A stretch of DNA of 64,000 nucleotides, taken from NCBI GenBank assembly GCA_018263335.1, contig JADFCY010000009.1, forward strand, positions 20,554-84,553. The letters are read 5' to 3'. The notes below the pieces were generated by a model. It saw only the letters and a program-made list of their open reading frames with translations. It made no database searches and was not told the origin of the DNA. The position numbers and the translations under genes are program-made. Shown piece by piece: positions 1 through 8,559 of the stretch. Position 1 is the first letter of the stretch. Every line of letters starts with the position of its first letter. Source of the stretch: Methanolinea sp. (GTDB lineage Archaea; Halobacteriota; Methanomicrobia; Methanomicrobiales; Methanospirillaceae).

Positions 1-145
1 GTTCGCGGGCCCTCCGGGTATATCGCATGATGCGGTGTATGGCACGCTTGCAGGGAGAAAGGGAACCATTATTGCATATGCAGCCCACTCCTCATCTACG
101 CCCCAAAAACCGGGAAAAAAGAGTGAGAAGAGGAGAATTGCGCAG

Positions 146-673
146 ATGGACCAGATTGAGAAGGGATACAGGGAACTTTTGAAGAAGATCGACGAATTCA
201 ACTCGAAAAGAGACGAGCTCTCAGAAGAGGTCCGTGCCCGCGAGGCAGCCCTGATGGCCCGCATGGGCGAGATGACCGCACCCCTTGTCGCAAGGATTGG
301 GATGAATATGCTGAAGAGGGGAAAGGCGGACACCAAAGGCGAGATGTACGACACGGTGTATTATCAACAGAAGATGATAGTCCTTGGAAAGACCGATCCT
401 GTTGCCCACCGCCCCGACAACATCAGCAAGAAGGTTGACGACCAGTTCTGCGTCCTCGCCGAGGACGGCAGGTTTTACGAGATGATGTACAGCACCGGGG
501 GTATCGTCGTCGATTCCTACCAGAACCCCCTCTCACCGGAAGACGCGCTCCAGATCTACGGCCATGAGATCATGGTGATGCTGTACCGGGCGATGCGCGA
601 TTACCTTGAGGGGCAGAAGGAACTCCTGGATGCACTTGAGAAGACCCTCGCGTTCGTGCTTGCAGAAAAGTGA
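146..673 (+). CDS. conserved hypothetical, largely helical cytoplasmic protein
   Basis: Product of 175 residues that I do not recognise. The ORF is open from 35, but I chose the ATG at 146 because a GAGGAG-type ribosome binding site lies about 10 bases upstream and the protein then begins with a charged, heptad-like helix (residues ~3-40, rich in K/E/R/L). The middle contains a compact region with a 'YYQQKM' stretch, and the end is another helix rich in L/E/K. There is no signal peptide, membrane segment or cysteine motif. It converges on the small membrane protein at 689-1156 with only 15 bases between the stop codons. The composition is normal for the window, so a real gene is likely; function unknown. 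Confidence 0.7.
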   Translation: MDQIEKGYRELLKKIDEFNSKRDELSEEVRAREAALMARMGEMTAPLVARIGMNMLKRGKADTKGEMYDTVYYQQKMIVLGKTDPVAHRPDNISKKVDDQFCVLAEDGRFYEMMYSTGGIVVDSYQNPLSPEDALQIYGHEIMVMLYRAMRDYLEGQKELLDALEKTLAFVLAEK

Positions 674-688
674 GTGAGAAGAAAAGGA

Positions 689-1156
689 TCACTTCCACTT
701 GAAGAGGGGGAAGACGGGTTTCAGGAGGTCTTCGTCGGGTTTGTCGAATACCGAGATCTCCATGTTCTTCTCATATGCCTTCCCCTGCTCATTCTGGTAT
801 TTTACCCTGACCCTGGTCTTCTCGATCGTCATTTCAGAGGAGAGCATCTTCTCTGCATCCTCTTCAAGAGACGGGACGTGATACTTGACCTCCTGAGGCA
901 TCAGGGTGAGGAGTATCGAGACTGCCTTCGCATTCCCCTTGTTCCTGACGATAATTCCCCTGCCGTCCTCTCTCATGCGCACGGATATGTTGGGTGTCAT
1001 GGCACTGTCCTGCATGATAAAAAAAGACATCGCGAGTGCGATCACGAGGACGACCCCAATAAGGCTCGCATAAATGTCCACGAGGAAGTAAAGTGCCCCG
1101 CAGGCCACCAGTCCCAAAACCACCAGAATAATCTGGTTCTTTTCCATGGTATCCAC
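689..1156 (-). CDS. small membrane protein, hypothetical
   Basis: 155-residue protein with two closely spaced hydrophobic segments near the N-terminus (about residues 8-27 and 30-48), then a soluble C-terminal domain of about 100 residues with beta-rich alternation ('MREDGRGIIVRNKGNAKAV'). The track start is a GTG at 1156. An ATG three codons later (1147) is an equally possible start, since the purine-rich stretch upstream (GGAG, then GAGTGG) fits either. This looks like a hairpin membrane anchor with a cytosolic or external domain. I do not recognise a family. The gene sits between a convergent neighbour and a tRNA-Ile gene on the same strand. Confidence 0.7.
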   Translation of the reverse strand: MDTMEKNQIILVVLGLVACGALYFLVDIYASLIGVVLVIALAMSFFIMQDSAMTPNISVRMREDGRGIIVRNKGNAKAVSILLTLMPQEVKYHVPSLEEDAEKMLSSEMTIEKTRVRVKYQNEQGKAYEKNMEISVFDKPDEDLLKPVFPLFKWK

Positions 1157-1188
1157 TCAGCTCCGATCGGTAATAAGAAGGTATGAAG

Positions 1189-1262
1189 TGGGCCCGATGT
1201 GATTCGAACACATGACCTCCCGGTTATCAGCCGGGCGCACCACCGGGCTATGCTACGGGCCC
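1189..1262 (-). tRNA. tRNA-Ile(GAT)
   Basis: Read on the minus strand the acceptor arms GGGCCCG/CGGGCCC pair, the anticodon stem CCCGG/CCGGG encloses loop CTGATAA (anticodon GAT), and the T arm ATGTG-TTCGAAT-CACAT is intact. Discriminator A; CCA is not encoded. No intron is seen. Confidence 0.95.
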
Positions 1263-1290
1263 CTGATGTCCCAATAAGTTAAACCCCCGA

Positions 1291-1302
1291 CCCTTTTATA
1301 GG
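1291..1302 (-). promoter_or_regulatory. box A promoter of tRNA-Ile
   Basis: On the minus strand CCTATAAAAGGG is a strong archaeal TATA box about 35 bases upstream of the tRNA-Ile 5' end, which suits a transcript starting a few bases before the mature tRNA. Confidence 0.6.
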
Positions 1303-1392
1303 TTTTGAGTCGCTCCCTTCGTTCTCTCGTGACCGTCATATTATTTGTACCTGCGCAGAGTAACTGTGACAGGAACATGTTGGTGGAGGATA

Positions 1393-3162
1393 ATGACGAC
1401 ACAGTATCTGCTTGGCAATGAAGCAATCGCAAGAGGGTGCCTCGCATCACCCGTCCATTTCGTGACCGGGTATCCCGGGACGCCTTCCTCGGAGGTGATC
1501 GACATACTCCGTTCCCTCCCTGAACGGGACTTCTACGTCGAATGGTCGGTGAACGAGAAGGTGGCACTCGAGAATGCCCTGGCCGCGGCGTGGTGCGGGC
1601 TCCGGGCGCTCTGCACGATGAAGCACGTGGGCCTCAACGTCGCCGCCGACCCGCTGATGACAAGCGCCTATACCGGGGTCACGGGGGGCCTCGTGATCAT
1701 GAGCGCGGATGACCCGTTCGCGCACAGCTCCCAGAACGAGCAGGACAGCCGCTGTTATGCGCTCTTCTCGCGCCTCCCCTGCCTTGACCCCTCCACCATC
1801 CAGGAAGCCCACGACATGGTCAGGGACGCCTTCGCACTCTCTGAAGAGTTCTCCCTCCCGGTCATCTTCAGGCCGACCACACGGATCTGCCACTCCAAGG
1901 GGGACACGGTGACAGGGGACCCTGCCCATGTCAAAAGGAAAGGAGAGTTCCAGCGAAACCCCCAGCAGTACGTGGTGATCCCCGCGCACACACGGGTTCT
2001 CCACCGGAAACTGAACCAGAAGCAGCCGCTGGTAAAGAGAGCACTGGTTGAGAAGGGGTATAACCATGCGGTGGTGCGTGGTCCCGTGGCCGTCGTGGCA
2101 AGCGGGATTGCGGCGTCCTACGTCCAGGAGGTGCTTCCCGACAGTGTCTCCTTCATGAAGATAGGGGCATATCCGATCGACGAGGAGTGGCTTGCGGCGT
2201 TTGTCCAACAGCACGAGATGGTCCTCGTCGTCGAGGAGCTTCACCCAGTGGTGGAGGATGCGGTGCGGCAGGTGGCGGGCTGCGTGGCCGTGCATGGAAA
2301 GAAGGACGGCATGGTCCCGTACGAGGGGGAGCTCTCCACCGTGGCGGTGGCAAAGATCATGCAGGCCTGTGGCATCGCACCTTCCAGGGTGTTCTCAGAA
2401 CCCAGTCCGGCCGGGGATGTCCCCGGCCGTCCCCCCATCCTCTGTGCAGGGTGCATGCACCGGCCGGTCTTCTATGCCATGCGGAGAGTCTTCAAGGACG
2501 GCATCTTCCCAAGCGATATCGGGTGCTACACCCTCGGGCTCCAGCTTGGTGCCGTGGACACCACGATCTGCATGGGGGCATCCGTCACGGTTGCCAGCGG
2601 TATCGCCCAGTCGGGGGAGGATCGGGACGTGGTCGCAACCATCGGCGATTCGACGTTCCTGCACACCGGCATCCCGGGCCTCCTGAACGCGGTCTACAAC
2701 GGGGCGAAGATGATCCTTGTCATCCTCGACAACAGGGTGACAGCCATGACCGGCCACCAGCCGAACCCCTCCAGCGGGATGACTGCCTGCGGCACCCCTG
2801 TCCCCCCGGTCTCCCTCGAGGCCATCTGCAGGGCATGCGGCGTCAGTTACGTGGAGACAGTGGACCCCTACGACCTCGTCTCCCTGATCTCCGTCCTGAA
2901 GGAAGCACGGGAGCGCCCCGGCGTGAAGGTCATCATCGCCCGCCAGCCGTGCGTCATCACCGCACGCAGGGCAGGCATACGACGCGGCAGGTATCAGGTA
3001 GACCCCGAGACCTGCACGGCATGCGGTCTCTGCATCAAGTTCGGGTGTCCTGCCATCGAGAAGGCCGGCGAGAAGGCGTTCATCAATGACCTGTGCAGCG
3101 GCTGCGGGGTGTGCGTCCAGATTTGCCCTGCAGGTGCAATCGGCAGGGAGGTGAAGAGATGA
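1393..3162 (+). CDS. iorA: indolepyruvate:ferredoxin oxidoreductase, alpha subunit
   Basis: Large subunit (589 residues) of the thiamine-diphosphate enzyme that oxidatively decarboxylates aryl-pyruvates to aryl-acetyl-CoA with reduction of ferredoxin, or works in the reverse direction for aromatic amino-acid synthesis in methanogens. The N-terminal pyrimidine-binding domain ('GNEAIARG', 'GYPGTPSSE') and the TPP-binding domain ('GDSTFLHTGIPGL...N', residues ~420-460) are present. The C-terminus carries two [4Fe-4S] motifs, CxxCxxCx4CP and CxxCxxCxxxCP. I placed the start at ATG 1393, behind GGAGG, instead of the upstream in-frame start at 1345. The stop overlaps the iorB start by four bases (ATGA), so the two subunits are translationally coupled. 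Confidence 0.93.
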   Translation: MTTQYLLGNEAIARGCLASPVHFVTGYPGTPSSEVIDILRSLPERDFYVEWSVNEKVALENALAAAWCGLRALCTMKHVGLNVAADPLMTSAYTGVTGGLVIMSADDPFAHSSQNEQDSRCYALFSRLPCLDPSTIQEAHDMVRDAFALSEEFSLPVIFRPTTRICHSKGDTVTGDPAHVKRKGEFQRNPQQYVVIPAHTRVLHRKLNQKQPLVKRALVEKGYNHAVVRGPVAVVASGIAASYVQEVLPDSVSFMKIGAYPIDEEWLAAFVQQHEMVLVVEELHPVVEDAVRQVAGCVAVHGKKDGMVPYEGELSTVAVAKIMQACGIAPSRVFSEPSPAGDVPGRPPILCAGCMHRPVFYAMRRVFKDGIFPSDIGCYTLGLQLGAVDTTICMGASVTVASGIAQSGEDRDVVATIGDSTFLHTGIPGLLNAVYNGAKMILVILDNRVTAMTGHQPNPSSGMTACGTPVPPVSLEAICRACGVSYVETVDPYDLVSLISVLKEARERPGVKVIIARQPCVITARRAGIRRGRYQVDPETCTACGLCIKFGCPAIEKAGEKAFINDLCSGCGVCVQICPAGAIGREVKR

Positions 3163-3764
3163 CCCGGAGTTTCGACATCCTGATGGTGGGAATCGGCGGG
3201 CAGGGGATCATCCTCGCCTCGAATATCCTGGGGGAGGCATGCCTGATCGAGGGGAGGAGCGTCCGCGGAGCAGAGACCCACGGCATGGCCCAGCGGGGAG
3301 GCTCTGTCGAGGGGCACATCCGCATTGACGGGAAGTTCGGGCCACTCATTGCACCCGGCACCGCGCACCTGATGATCGCCTTTGACATGCTCGAGGCGCT
3401 GCGGTATGCCCATTTCCTTATGCCCGACGGGCACATGGTCGTAAACAGCCACATCGTCATCCCCACGTCAGTATTCATGCAGGGGGCCGCGATACCGGAC
3501 AAGGAGGCGGTGCGGGAGCGCCTGGAGGGGTGGCCACTCTGCCTCGTGGACGCGGATGTGCTCGCCGCGGAAGCGGGCAGTCCCCTGTCGCAGAACGTGG
3601 TGATGATCGGCGCGGCATCGTGGTTCATGCCCTTTGCACCCTCCTCGCTTCTCACCGCGGTCGAGCGACTGGTCCCAAAGAAGACGGTCGCGATCAACAG
3701 GAACGCATTCGAACTCGGCAGGGCGGCCGGGGAGAAGTGCAAAGAAGGGAGCAGGAACGCGTGA
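3159..3764 (+). CDS. iorB: indolepyruvate:ferredoxin oxidoreductase, beta subunit
   Basis: 201-residue gamma/beta-type subunit of the keto-acid:ferredoxin oxidoreductase family, partner of IorA. The glycine-rich N-terminus 'DILMVGIGGQGIILAS' and the 'RGAETHGMAQRGGSVEGHIR' segment (residues ~40-60) are diagnostic for this subunit. The ATG at 3159 overlaps the iorA stop and the stop overlaps the GTG start of the downstream methyltransferase, so three genes read as one transcriptional and translational unit. Length is normal for the family. Confidence 0.93.
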   Translation: MTRSFDILMVGIGGQGIILASNILGEACLIEGRSVRGAETHGMAQRGGSVEGHIRIDGKFGPLIAPGTAHLMIAFDMLEALRYAHFLMPDGHMVVNSHIVIPTSVFMQGAAIPDKEAVRERLEGWPLCLVDADVLAAEAGSPLSQNVVMIGAASWFMPFAPSSLLTAVERLVPKKTVAINRNAFELGRAAGEKCKEGSRNA

Positions 3765-4546
3765 GATCCCCCGATCTCGGCCCGTTCTCCCCGGACACAC
3801 TCTACCACGGGGACGCCCTGGACCTCCTGCCGCTCCTCGGTGCGGGGAGCATCGATCTCATCGTCACGGATCCCCCGTTTGCCATCGACTTTAGGGCCAG
3901 GAAGATGAATTACCACCGCACCGGTTCGCGGGTACTCGAAGGGTACCGCGAGATCCCGGGACACGAGTACGGACAGTTCACTAAACAGTGGATGGAGGAG
4001 GCATTCCGGGTGCTCTCGCCGACGGGAAGCATGTATGTCTTCTCAGGGTGGAACCGGCTGAAAGATGTCCTCTGCGGCCTGGACGACGCAGGGTTTACGA
4101 CAATCAACCACCTGATCTGGAAGTACCAGTTCGGGGTGTTCACCCGGAAGAAGTTCGTCACCAGCCATTACCATATCCTTTTTGCGGTAAAAGATCCCGG
4201 GAATTACGTCTTTCACAAGGTGGAACATTATCCTGAGGACGTCTGGGTGATCAACCGCGAATACTGGAAGGGCAGGAAGAAGACACCCACGAAGCTCCCC
4301 TCCCAGCTTGTGCGCAGGATACTTGCGTTCTCGAGCAACCCCGGGGACATGGTGCTTGACCCGTTCATTGGATCGGGTACCGTTGCGGTGGTGAGCCGGG
4401 AGATGGGGAGGCACTTCCTCGGGTTCGAGGTGGTCGACGAGTATTTCCGTTTCGCGCAGGAGCGGCTGGATGGGGGCGTGCCCGCAGGCGCACGGGAAAG
4501 AGACGGCAGTGGCGAGAGAAAAGAGCACGCTGAGGGGGAGAATTGA
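3761..4546 (+). CDS. orphan DNA methyltransferase (N6-adenine/N4-cytosine type)
   Basis: 261-residue AdoMet-dependent DNA methyltransferase. The catalytic motif IV is 'TDPPF' near residue 40 and the AdoMet-binding motif I is 'DPFIGSGTVA' near residue 205. The order IV before I marks the beta class, typical of adenine-N6 or cytosine-N4 enzymes. GTG at 3761 is the start that overlaps the iorB stop (GTGA); the ORF is open further upstream, but only as a shadow of iorB. No restriction endonuclease or specificity subunit is nearby, so it looks like a solitary methylase. Its last 19 bases overlap the tRNA-Ser gene on the other strand. The target site cannot be read from the sequence. Confidence 0.88.
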   Translation: MRSPDLGPFSPDTLYHGDALDLLPLLGAGSIDLIVTDPPFAIDFRARKMNYHRTGSRVLEGYREIPGHEYGQFTKQWMEEAFRVLSPTGSMYVFSGWNRLKDVLCGLDDAGFTTINHLIWKYQFGVFTRKKFVTSHYHILFAVKDPGNYVFHKVEHYPEDVWVINREYWKGRKKTPTKLPSQLVRRILAFSSNPGDMVLDPFIGSGTVAVVSREMGRHFLGFEVVDEYFRFAQERLDGGVPAGARERDGSGERKEHAEGEN

Positions 4547-4611
4547 ACTCCCGAGGGGCAGAAGCCCCACAGGCTCTCCAGGCCTGCGCCGTACCGCTAG
4601 ACTACCTCAGC
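4528..4611 (-). tRNA. tRNA-Ser(GGA)
   Basis: Minus-strand reading gives acceptor GCTGAGG/CCTCAGC, anticodon loop CTGGAGA (anticodon GGA) and the long class II variable arm (GGGGC-TTCT-GCCCC) expected of serine tRNA. The T arm is GGGAG-TTCAATT-CTCCC. Discriminator G, no encoded CCA. The 3' third lies inside the 3' end of the convergent DNA methyltransferase gene. Confidence 0.93.
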
Positions 4612-4742
4612 AAAAAGGTGTATCCATACTATGGGGCGGGTCTTTTTTTAATGGTATCTCATCGAGAGGGCAGGAGAGATGAGATCCCAGGCGACTGAGG
4701 GATGAGCGGGAACGTTTTTTTAAAGGCTCTTCTCCCCGCCCC

Positions 4743-5636
4743 TCATCGCTTCTCCTTCGTTTTCCAGCCCTTTTGGTATGTCCCGGGCCGCATGAAGACG
4801 GTCCGCGGCGCCGCCACGAGCCCTGTCTGTCCCGGTGCGACCTGCGCAGACGAGACGATAGCCTCGCCGATGCAGACCAGTTGTCCCTTCTCCGTCAGGA
4901 CCGCAACCGCCTCGCCTCTCGTAAATGCATCCTGGCGGATGACCCCCACCCCTGCAAGCGCCGCGCCGTGGCAGAGCGCGTCCACGGCGGTGTCCCGGAT
5001 GACAAGGGAAGGGAGTCCTCCCGCAATCGTCTCTGGAGGGAGGATCATCTCTGCGAGGTGACGGAGGTTCCCGTCACCGGCACGCACCGCCGCGTCTTTG
5101 AGGTCGTGGAGCGTATGTGCGTGTTCCTCTGAGAAGACCCCTGACCTCACCCGCCGGAGCTCCTGCATGTGGGCACCGCAGCCGAGTGCAAGCCCCAGGT
5201 GGTGGCAGAGCGAGCGGATGTACGTCCCGGCGTCGCAGGTGATGCGGAGGACCGCCAGGCGCTCACTGGCCTCGAGGACATCGAGCGCTTTCACGGTCCT
5301 GATGCGCAGGTTGCGGGCGACCGCGCTCCTTCTGGGTGGCCGCTGGTAGATCCGCCCGCAGAACTCTGCGGCCGCCCGCCTCAATGCCTCTTCCCGCACA
5401 TCGCCGTGGAGGCGGATGGCCGCCACGTACTCCTTCTCCTCCGAGAGGAGGATCGGGGCGAGCCGCACGGCGTTACCGATCATCACGACGAGGACCCCTG
5501 AGACCCCGGGGTCCAGCGTTCCCGCATGGCCGACCCTCGCGCCGAGGATTTTGCCGGCCCAGGCCGTCACCTGGTGGCTGGAAGGCCCCCTTGGCTTGTC
5601 CAGGACCAGCAGCCCGTGTTCCGGGATCGTGGTCAT
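4743..5636 (-). CDS. truB: tRNA/rRNA pseudouridine synthase Cbf5 (TruB family)
   Basis: 297-residue archaeal Cbf5, the catalytic subunit of H/ACA ribonucleoprotein that isomerises uridine in rRNA and also U55 of tRNA. The catalytic aspartate sits in 'HAGTLDPGVSG' (residues ~37-47). The 'GTYIRSLCHHLG' motif and a C-terminal PUA domain (about residues 210-285, 'RGEAVAVLTEKGQLV') are present. Start ATG overlaps the hemD stop (ATGA), so both are one unit. In many archaea cbf5 follows cmk in the ribosomal superoperon; here it is about 32 kb away from cmk. The C/D-box RNP genes nop5 and flpA lie only 3 kb downstream on the other strand. Confidence 0.93.
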   Translation of the reverse strand: MTTIPEHGLLVLDKPRGPSSHQVTAWAGKILGARVGHAGTLDPGVSGVLVVMIGNAVRLAPILLSEEKEYVAAIRLHGDVREEALRRAAAEFCGRIYQRPPRRSAVARNLRIRTVKALDVLEASERLAVLRITCDAGTYIRSLCHHLGLALGCGAHMQELRRVRSGVFSEEHAHTLHDLKDAAVRAGDGNLRHLAEMILPPETIAGGLPSLVIRDTAVDALCHGAALAGVGVIRQDAFTRGEAVAVLTEKGQLVCIGEAIVSSAQVAPGQTGLVAAPRTVFMRPGTYQKGWKTKEKR

Positions 5637-6340
5637 CCCCCTCCGGGCCGCCGCGTGCCGGGATTCCCTTCCAGGTAGCGGTTCAGCGCATCAAGCGTCC
5701 CTTCAAGCGAGCCGTCCCCCACGACCACGGGGTCGTGCCCGCCGCCCCTCATGGCCCCGGCGGTGACCTCGCCGATTGCCACCAGCAGGAGGCCGGGACG
5801 GTCTTCCCACCGTGCCTCCCGGTACGACATGGCGCTCGTGAAGAGGAGGGCGTCTGCATCCCCGAGAGGGAGGGGTTCCCCCGTGGGTATAAGGGAGTAG
5901 CATGCGACCTCTGTCACCCGTCCCCCTGCATCCCTGATGGAGGAGAGGAGTCCGGGGTTCGGGACGTCTGCCCGGGGGATCCCGATATGTTTCCCCTCGA
6001 TCCACGGCCCGAGGAACCGGACGAAGTCGCTGCTGTAGAAGCGGGGAAGCACCTCTGCCTCGATGCCGTACGCTTCCAGTTCCCTCCGCGTCTGGGGCCC
6101 GATTGCCACCACCCTCGGCCAGCGGGAGAGGCGCGGCCCGATCAGGCGGGCGGGAAGTGCGCTCGTGAAGAAGATGCAGTCGAAGGTGCTTTGGTCAGTA
6201 TCATCGACGAACCGGGCGATCTCCTCCATGTTCACCCTTGCCCGGAGCGGCGAGACGGAAAAGCACCGGTGCCCGAACCGGGCACAGCGCGCCCCGTCGT
6301 CACAACTCTTCTCCTGCAACCTGGTGATCGCGATCAGCAT
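5633..6340 (-). CDS. hemD: uroporphyrinogen-III synthase
   Basis: 235-residue enzyme that closes hydroxymethylbilane to uroporphyrinogen III with inversion of ring D, the branch point to cobamides, sirohaem and coenzyme F430, all needed by this methanogen. The family is poorly conserved; the recognisable features are the N-terminal 'ITRLQEK', 'FDCIFFTSALPA' (residues ~50-65), 'VVAIGPQTRREL' and the C-terminal half 'DALLFTSAMSYRE' / 'LLVAIGEVTAGAM', i.e. the two alternating alpha/beta domains. It overlaps truB by four bases downstream and starts 82 bases from the divergent TctA-like gene. Confidence 0.85.
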   Translation of the reverse strand: MLIAITRLQEKSCDDGARCARFGHRCFSVSPLRARVNMEEIARFVDDTDQSTFDCIFFTSALPARLIGPRLSRWPRVVAIGPQTRRELEAYGIEAEVLPRFYSSDFVRFLGPWIEGKHIGIPRADVPNPGLLSSIRDAGGRVTEVACYSLIPTGEPLPLGDADALLFTSAMSYREARWEDRPGLLLVAIGEVTAGAMRGGGHDPVVVGDGSLEGTLDALNRYLEGNPGTRRPGGG

Positions 6341-6422
6341 ACGGAGGCTCCCGGCATTATGGAGAGTGGTGTTCTATCTGTTTCGATTCCTTTATCTTAA
6401 TTCCCCTCCATCCTAGGCGAGG

Positions 6423-7634
6423 ATGATAGAGATCCTGGCAGGGACCGCGGCTGGAGTGGCACTCGGGCTCCTCTCAGGCCTTCTCCCAGGGGTCCATGTC
6501 AACACGATGGCCGCGATCATGCTTGCGTCCCTCGCGATTCTCCTCCCCCTTTTTGGTCCGTTTTTCCTTGCGGCAGCCCTCTTCTCGGCCCTTATTACCC
6601 ACTGCTTCCTCGATGCCGTCCCGAGCACGTTCCTTGGCATCCCCGATGCCGATACTGCGCTTGCGGTGCTGCCGGCCCATGCCCTCTGCATGGAGGGGAA
6701 GGGGGAGGAAGCGGTCCGGATCTCTGCACTCGGGAGCGCAACGGGCCTTGCGCTCGCCGTACCAGTCACCGCCGCACTGCTCCTTGTCATGCCACACCTC
6801 CAGTCATCCCTCGACTGGGCGAGCGGTGTCATTCTGGTCGCGGTGATCGGCTTTCTGCTGGTGCAGAGCGAGGCCCCGGGGTGGGGCCTTCTCGTCTTCT
6901 TCGCATCAGGGATTCTCGGGGTATTTTCGTTCCGGTACGCGTTTCTTGCCCCGCCGCTCCTTGGGGAGAGCGCGGTGCTGATGCCGCTCCTCTCCGGCCT
7001 CTTTGGCATATCCATGCTCCTTTATTCGGGGAGGGGGGCCATCCCGCCCCAGCGTTTCTCCGGGCTTGCAATCGGGAGAGAGGGGGTCCTGAAAGGGACG
7101 CTGCTTGGGGGTGTGGCAGGGCTTGTGGTCGGGTGGCTCCCCGGCCTCTCCAACGCGACGGCGAACGGGGTGCTCGCATCGGTGGTGAATTACACCCGCG
7201 ACCGCAGGGGGTACCTCCTTGCCACAAGCGCGGCCAATACGATGAACTCTGTCGTGGGCCTGGCAGCATTCTTCGCCGTCGACCGCATGAGAAACGGCGT
7301 GGTGGCAGCCCTCTCCCTGCTTGAGATACCCTCCCTCCCGCTCCTCCTCTTCTCGGGGACACTTGCAGCACTCGCGGCGTATCTCCTCACCATCCGCCTT
7401 GCGGGGATGGCATACCTCCTGGAAGGGGTGGACCGGACCCTCATGAACAGGGTGGTGATGGTGTTCGTGGCGGCGGTCTCTCTCGTCGGCGCAGGCATCT
7501 TCGGGCTCATGCTGCTTGCACTTGCCACCGCCGTGGGCTGTATCCCCCGCCTCGTGAACGTCCCGCAGGTCTTCTGCATGGGAGCAATCATGCTCCCCGT
7601 CATGCTCTATTCATTCGGCCTCGGCGGCATCTGA
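6423..7634 (+). CDS. TctA/DUF112-family membrane permease
   Basis: 403-residue polytopic protein with about ten hydrophobic segments. The N-terminus has the 'GLLSGLLPGVHVNT' motif, repeated in degenerate form halfway as 'GLVVGWLPGLSNATANG' (residues ~230-246), which is the internal two-fold repeat of tripartite tricarboxylate transporter large subunits (TctA) and archaeal DUF112 proteins. No periplasmic binding protein (TctC) or small subunit (TctB) is encoded beside it, so substrate and energy coupling are unknown. It is divergent from hemD and stands alone, with 64 bases before nop5. Confidence 0.8.
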   Translation: MIEILAGTAAGVALGLLSGLLPGVHVNTMAAIMLASLAILLPLFGPFFLAAALFSALITHCFLDAVPSTFLGIPDADTALAVLPAHALCMEGKGEEAVRISALGSATGLALAVPVTAALLLVMPHLQSSLDWASGVILVAVIGFLLVQSEAPGWGLLVFFASGILGVFSFRYAFLAPPLLGESAVLMPLLSGLFGISMLLYSGRGAIPPQRFSGLAIGREGVLKGTLLGGVAGLVVGWLPGLSNATANGVLASVVNYTRDRRGYLLATSAANTMNSVVGLAAFFAVDRMRNGVVAALSLLEIPSLPLLLFSGTLAALAAYLLTIRLAGMAYLLEGVDRTLMNRVVMVFVAAVSLVGAGIFGLMLLALATAVGCIPRLVNVPQVFCMGAIMLPVMLYSFGLGGI

Positions 7635-7698
7635 TTCTGGCCCGGAAGTGAGGAGACTACAGGTGAGATTAATACCGCGCCCGGCACCAGAGTAACTG

Positions 7699-8559
7699 AT
7701 GGCATCCTACTGGTTCGGCGATGTGGAAGGCGGAGTATGCAGGCCATTCCCTGGCCGCGAACCGGACGCACTCTCGGAGCGCCTGGATCTCCTCATCGAA
7801 AAGGACGATCCTTACGTCCCTTTCACCTGGGAATTCGCACGGGAGTGTGGTTTCGTTCATTCGAGGGAAGAATACGTCGGGGTGCTGCGATCGCTCTGCA
7901 CCATGCGGGCGGAGAAGGAACTGGGCCGGATAGCCGGGACGCCCGAGATGGAGCTTGTGTACATGGTCCGGATGCTTGACCAGATCGACGAGGCGGCAAA
8001 CCTCCTCACGGGACGGGCGCTCGAATGGCACGCGGCAAAGGACCCTGCCTTCTCGAGGAAGTTTCGCGAACTGCGGGGACAGAAGGCCAGGGAGGTGCTC
8101 GCGGGGAGCAAAAACCCTGTTCTCTCTTCGATTGCGACGGAGATGGCGCATCTCTCGGAGGTCAGGTCAGCACTCTCCCGCGAGATCACGGCCCTCGCCG
8201 CCGACGTGATGCCCAACACCAGCGGACTGGTCGGCGGCGTGGTGGCAGCCCGGCTCCTCTCCGGGGCAGGGGGACTGTCCCGGCTGGCACGCCTCCCCGG
8301 AGCGACCATCCAGGTCATGGGCGCCCGGATTGCGCTCTTCTCACACCTGAGATCGGGGACTCCTCCCCCAAAGCACGGCATCATCTACCAGCACAGGCGG
8401 GTGCATGCGGCGGGAAAGGCGCGGAGAGGGAAGGTTTCAAGGACGCTCGCCGCAAAACTGGCGATTGCGGCGAGGATAGACTACTACCGCGGCCGGCCGG
8501 ACCCCGGCTTCCTCGAGTCCGCAGGGCAGGCGATTGACCGCGCCGGGGGCAGGAGATGA
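7699..8559 (+). CDS. nop5: C/D box RNP scaffold protein Nop5 (Nop56/58 family)
   Basis: 286 residues. Nop5 bridges L7Ae-bound box C/D guide RNA and fibrillarin for 2'-O-methylation of rRNA and tRNA. The Nop domain (residues ~160-240) shows the expected 'PNTSGLVGGVVAARLLSGAGG', 'LPGATIQVMGA' and 'PPKHGIIYQHRRV' motifs, and the N-terminal half is the fibrillarin-binding and coiled-coil region. The 3' end overlaps the flpA start by four bases, so the two partners are made in a fixed ratio. Length is short compared with eukaryotic Nop58, as usual in archaea. Confidence 0.93.
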   Translation: MASYWFGDVEGGVCRPFPGREPDALSERLDLLIEKDDPYVPFTWEFARECGFVHSREEYVGVLRSLCTMRAEKELGRIAGTPEMELVYMVRMLDQIDEAANLLTGRALEWHAAKDPAFSRKFRELRGQKAREVLAGSKNPVLSSIATEMAHLSEVRSALSREITALAADVMPNTSGLVGGVVAARLLSGAGGLSRLARLPGATIQVMGARIALFSHLRSGTPPPKHGIIYQHRRVHAAGKARRGKVSRTLAAKLAIAARIDYYRGRPDPGFLESAGQAIDRAGGRR

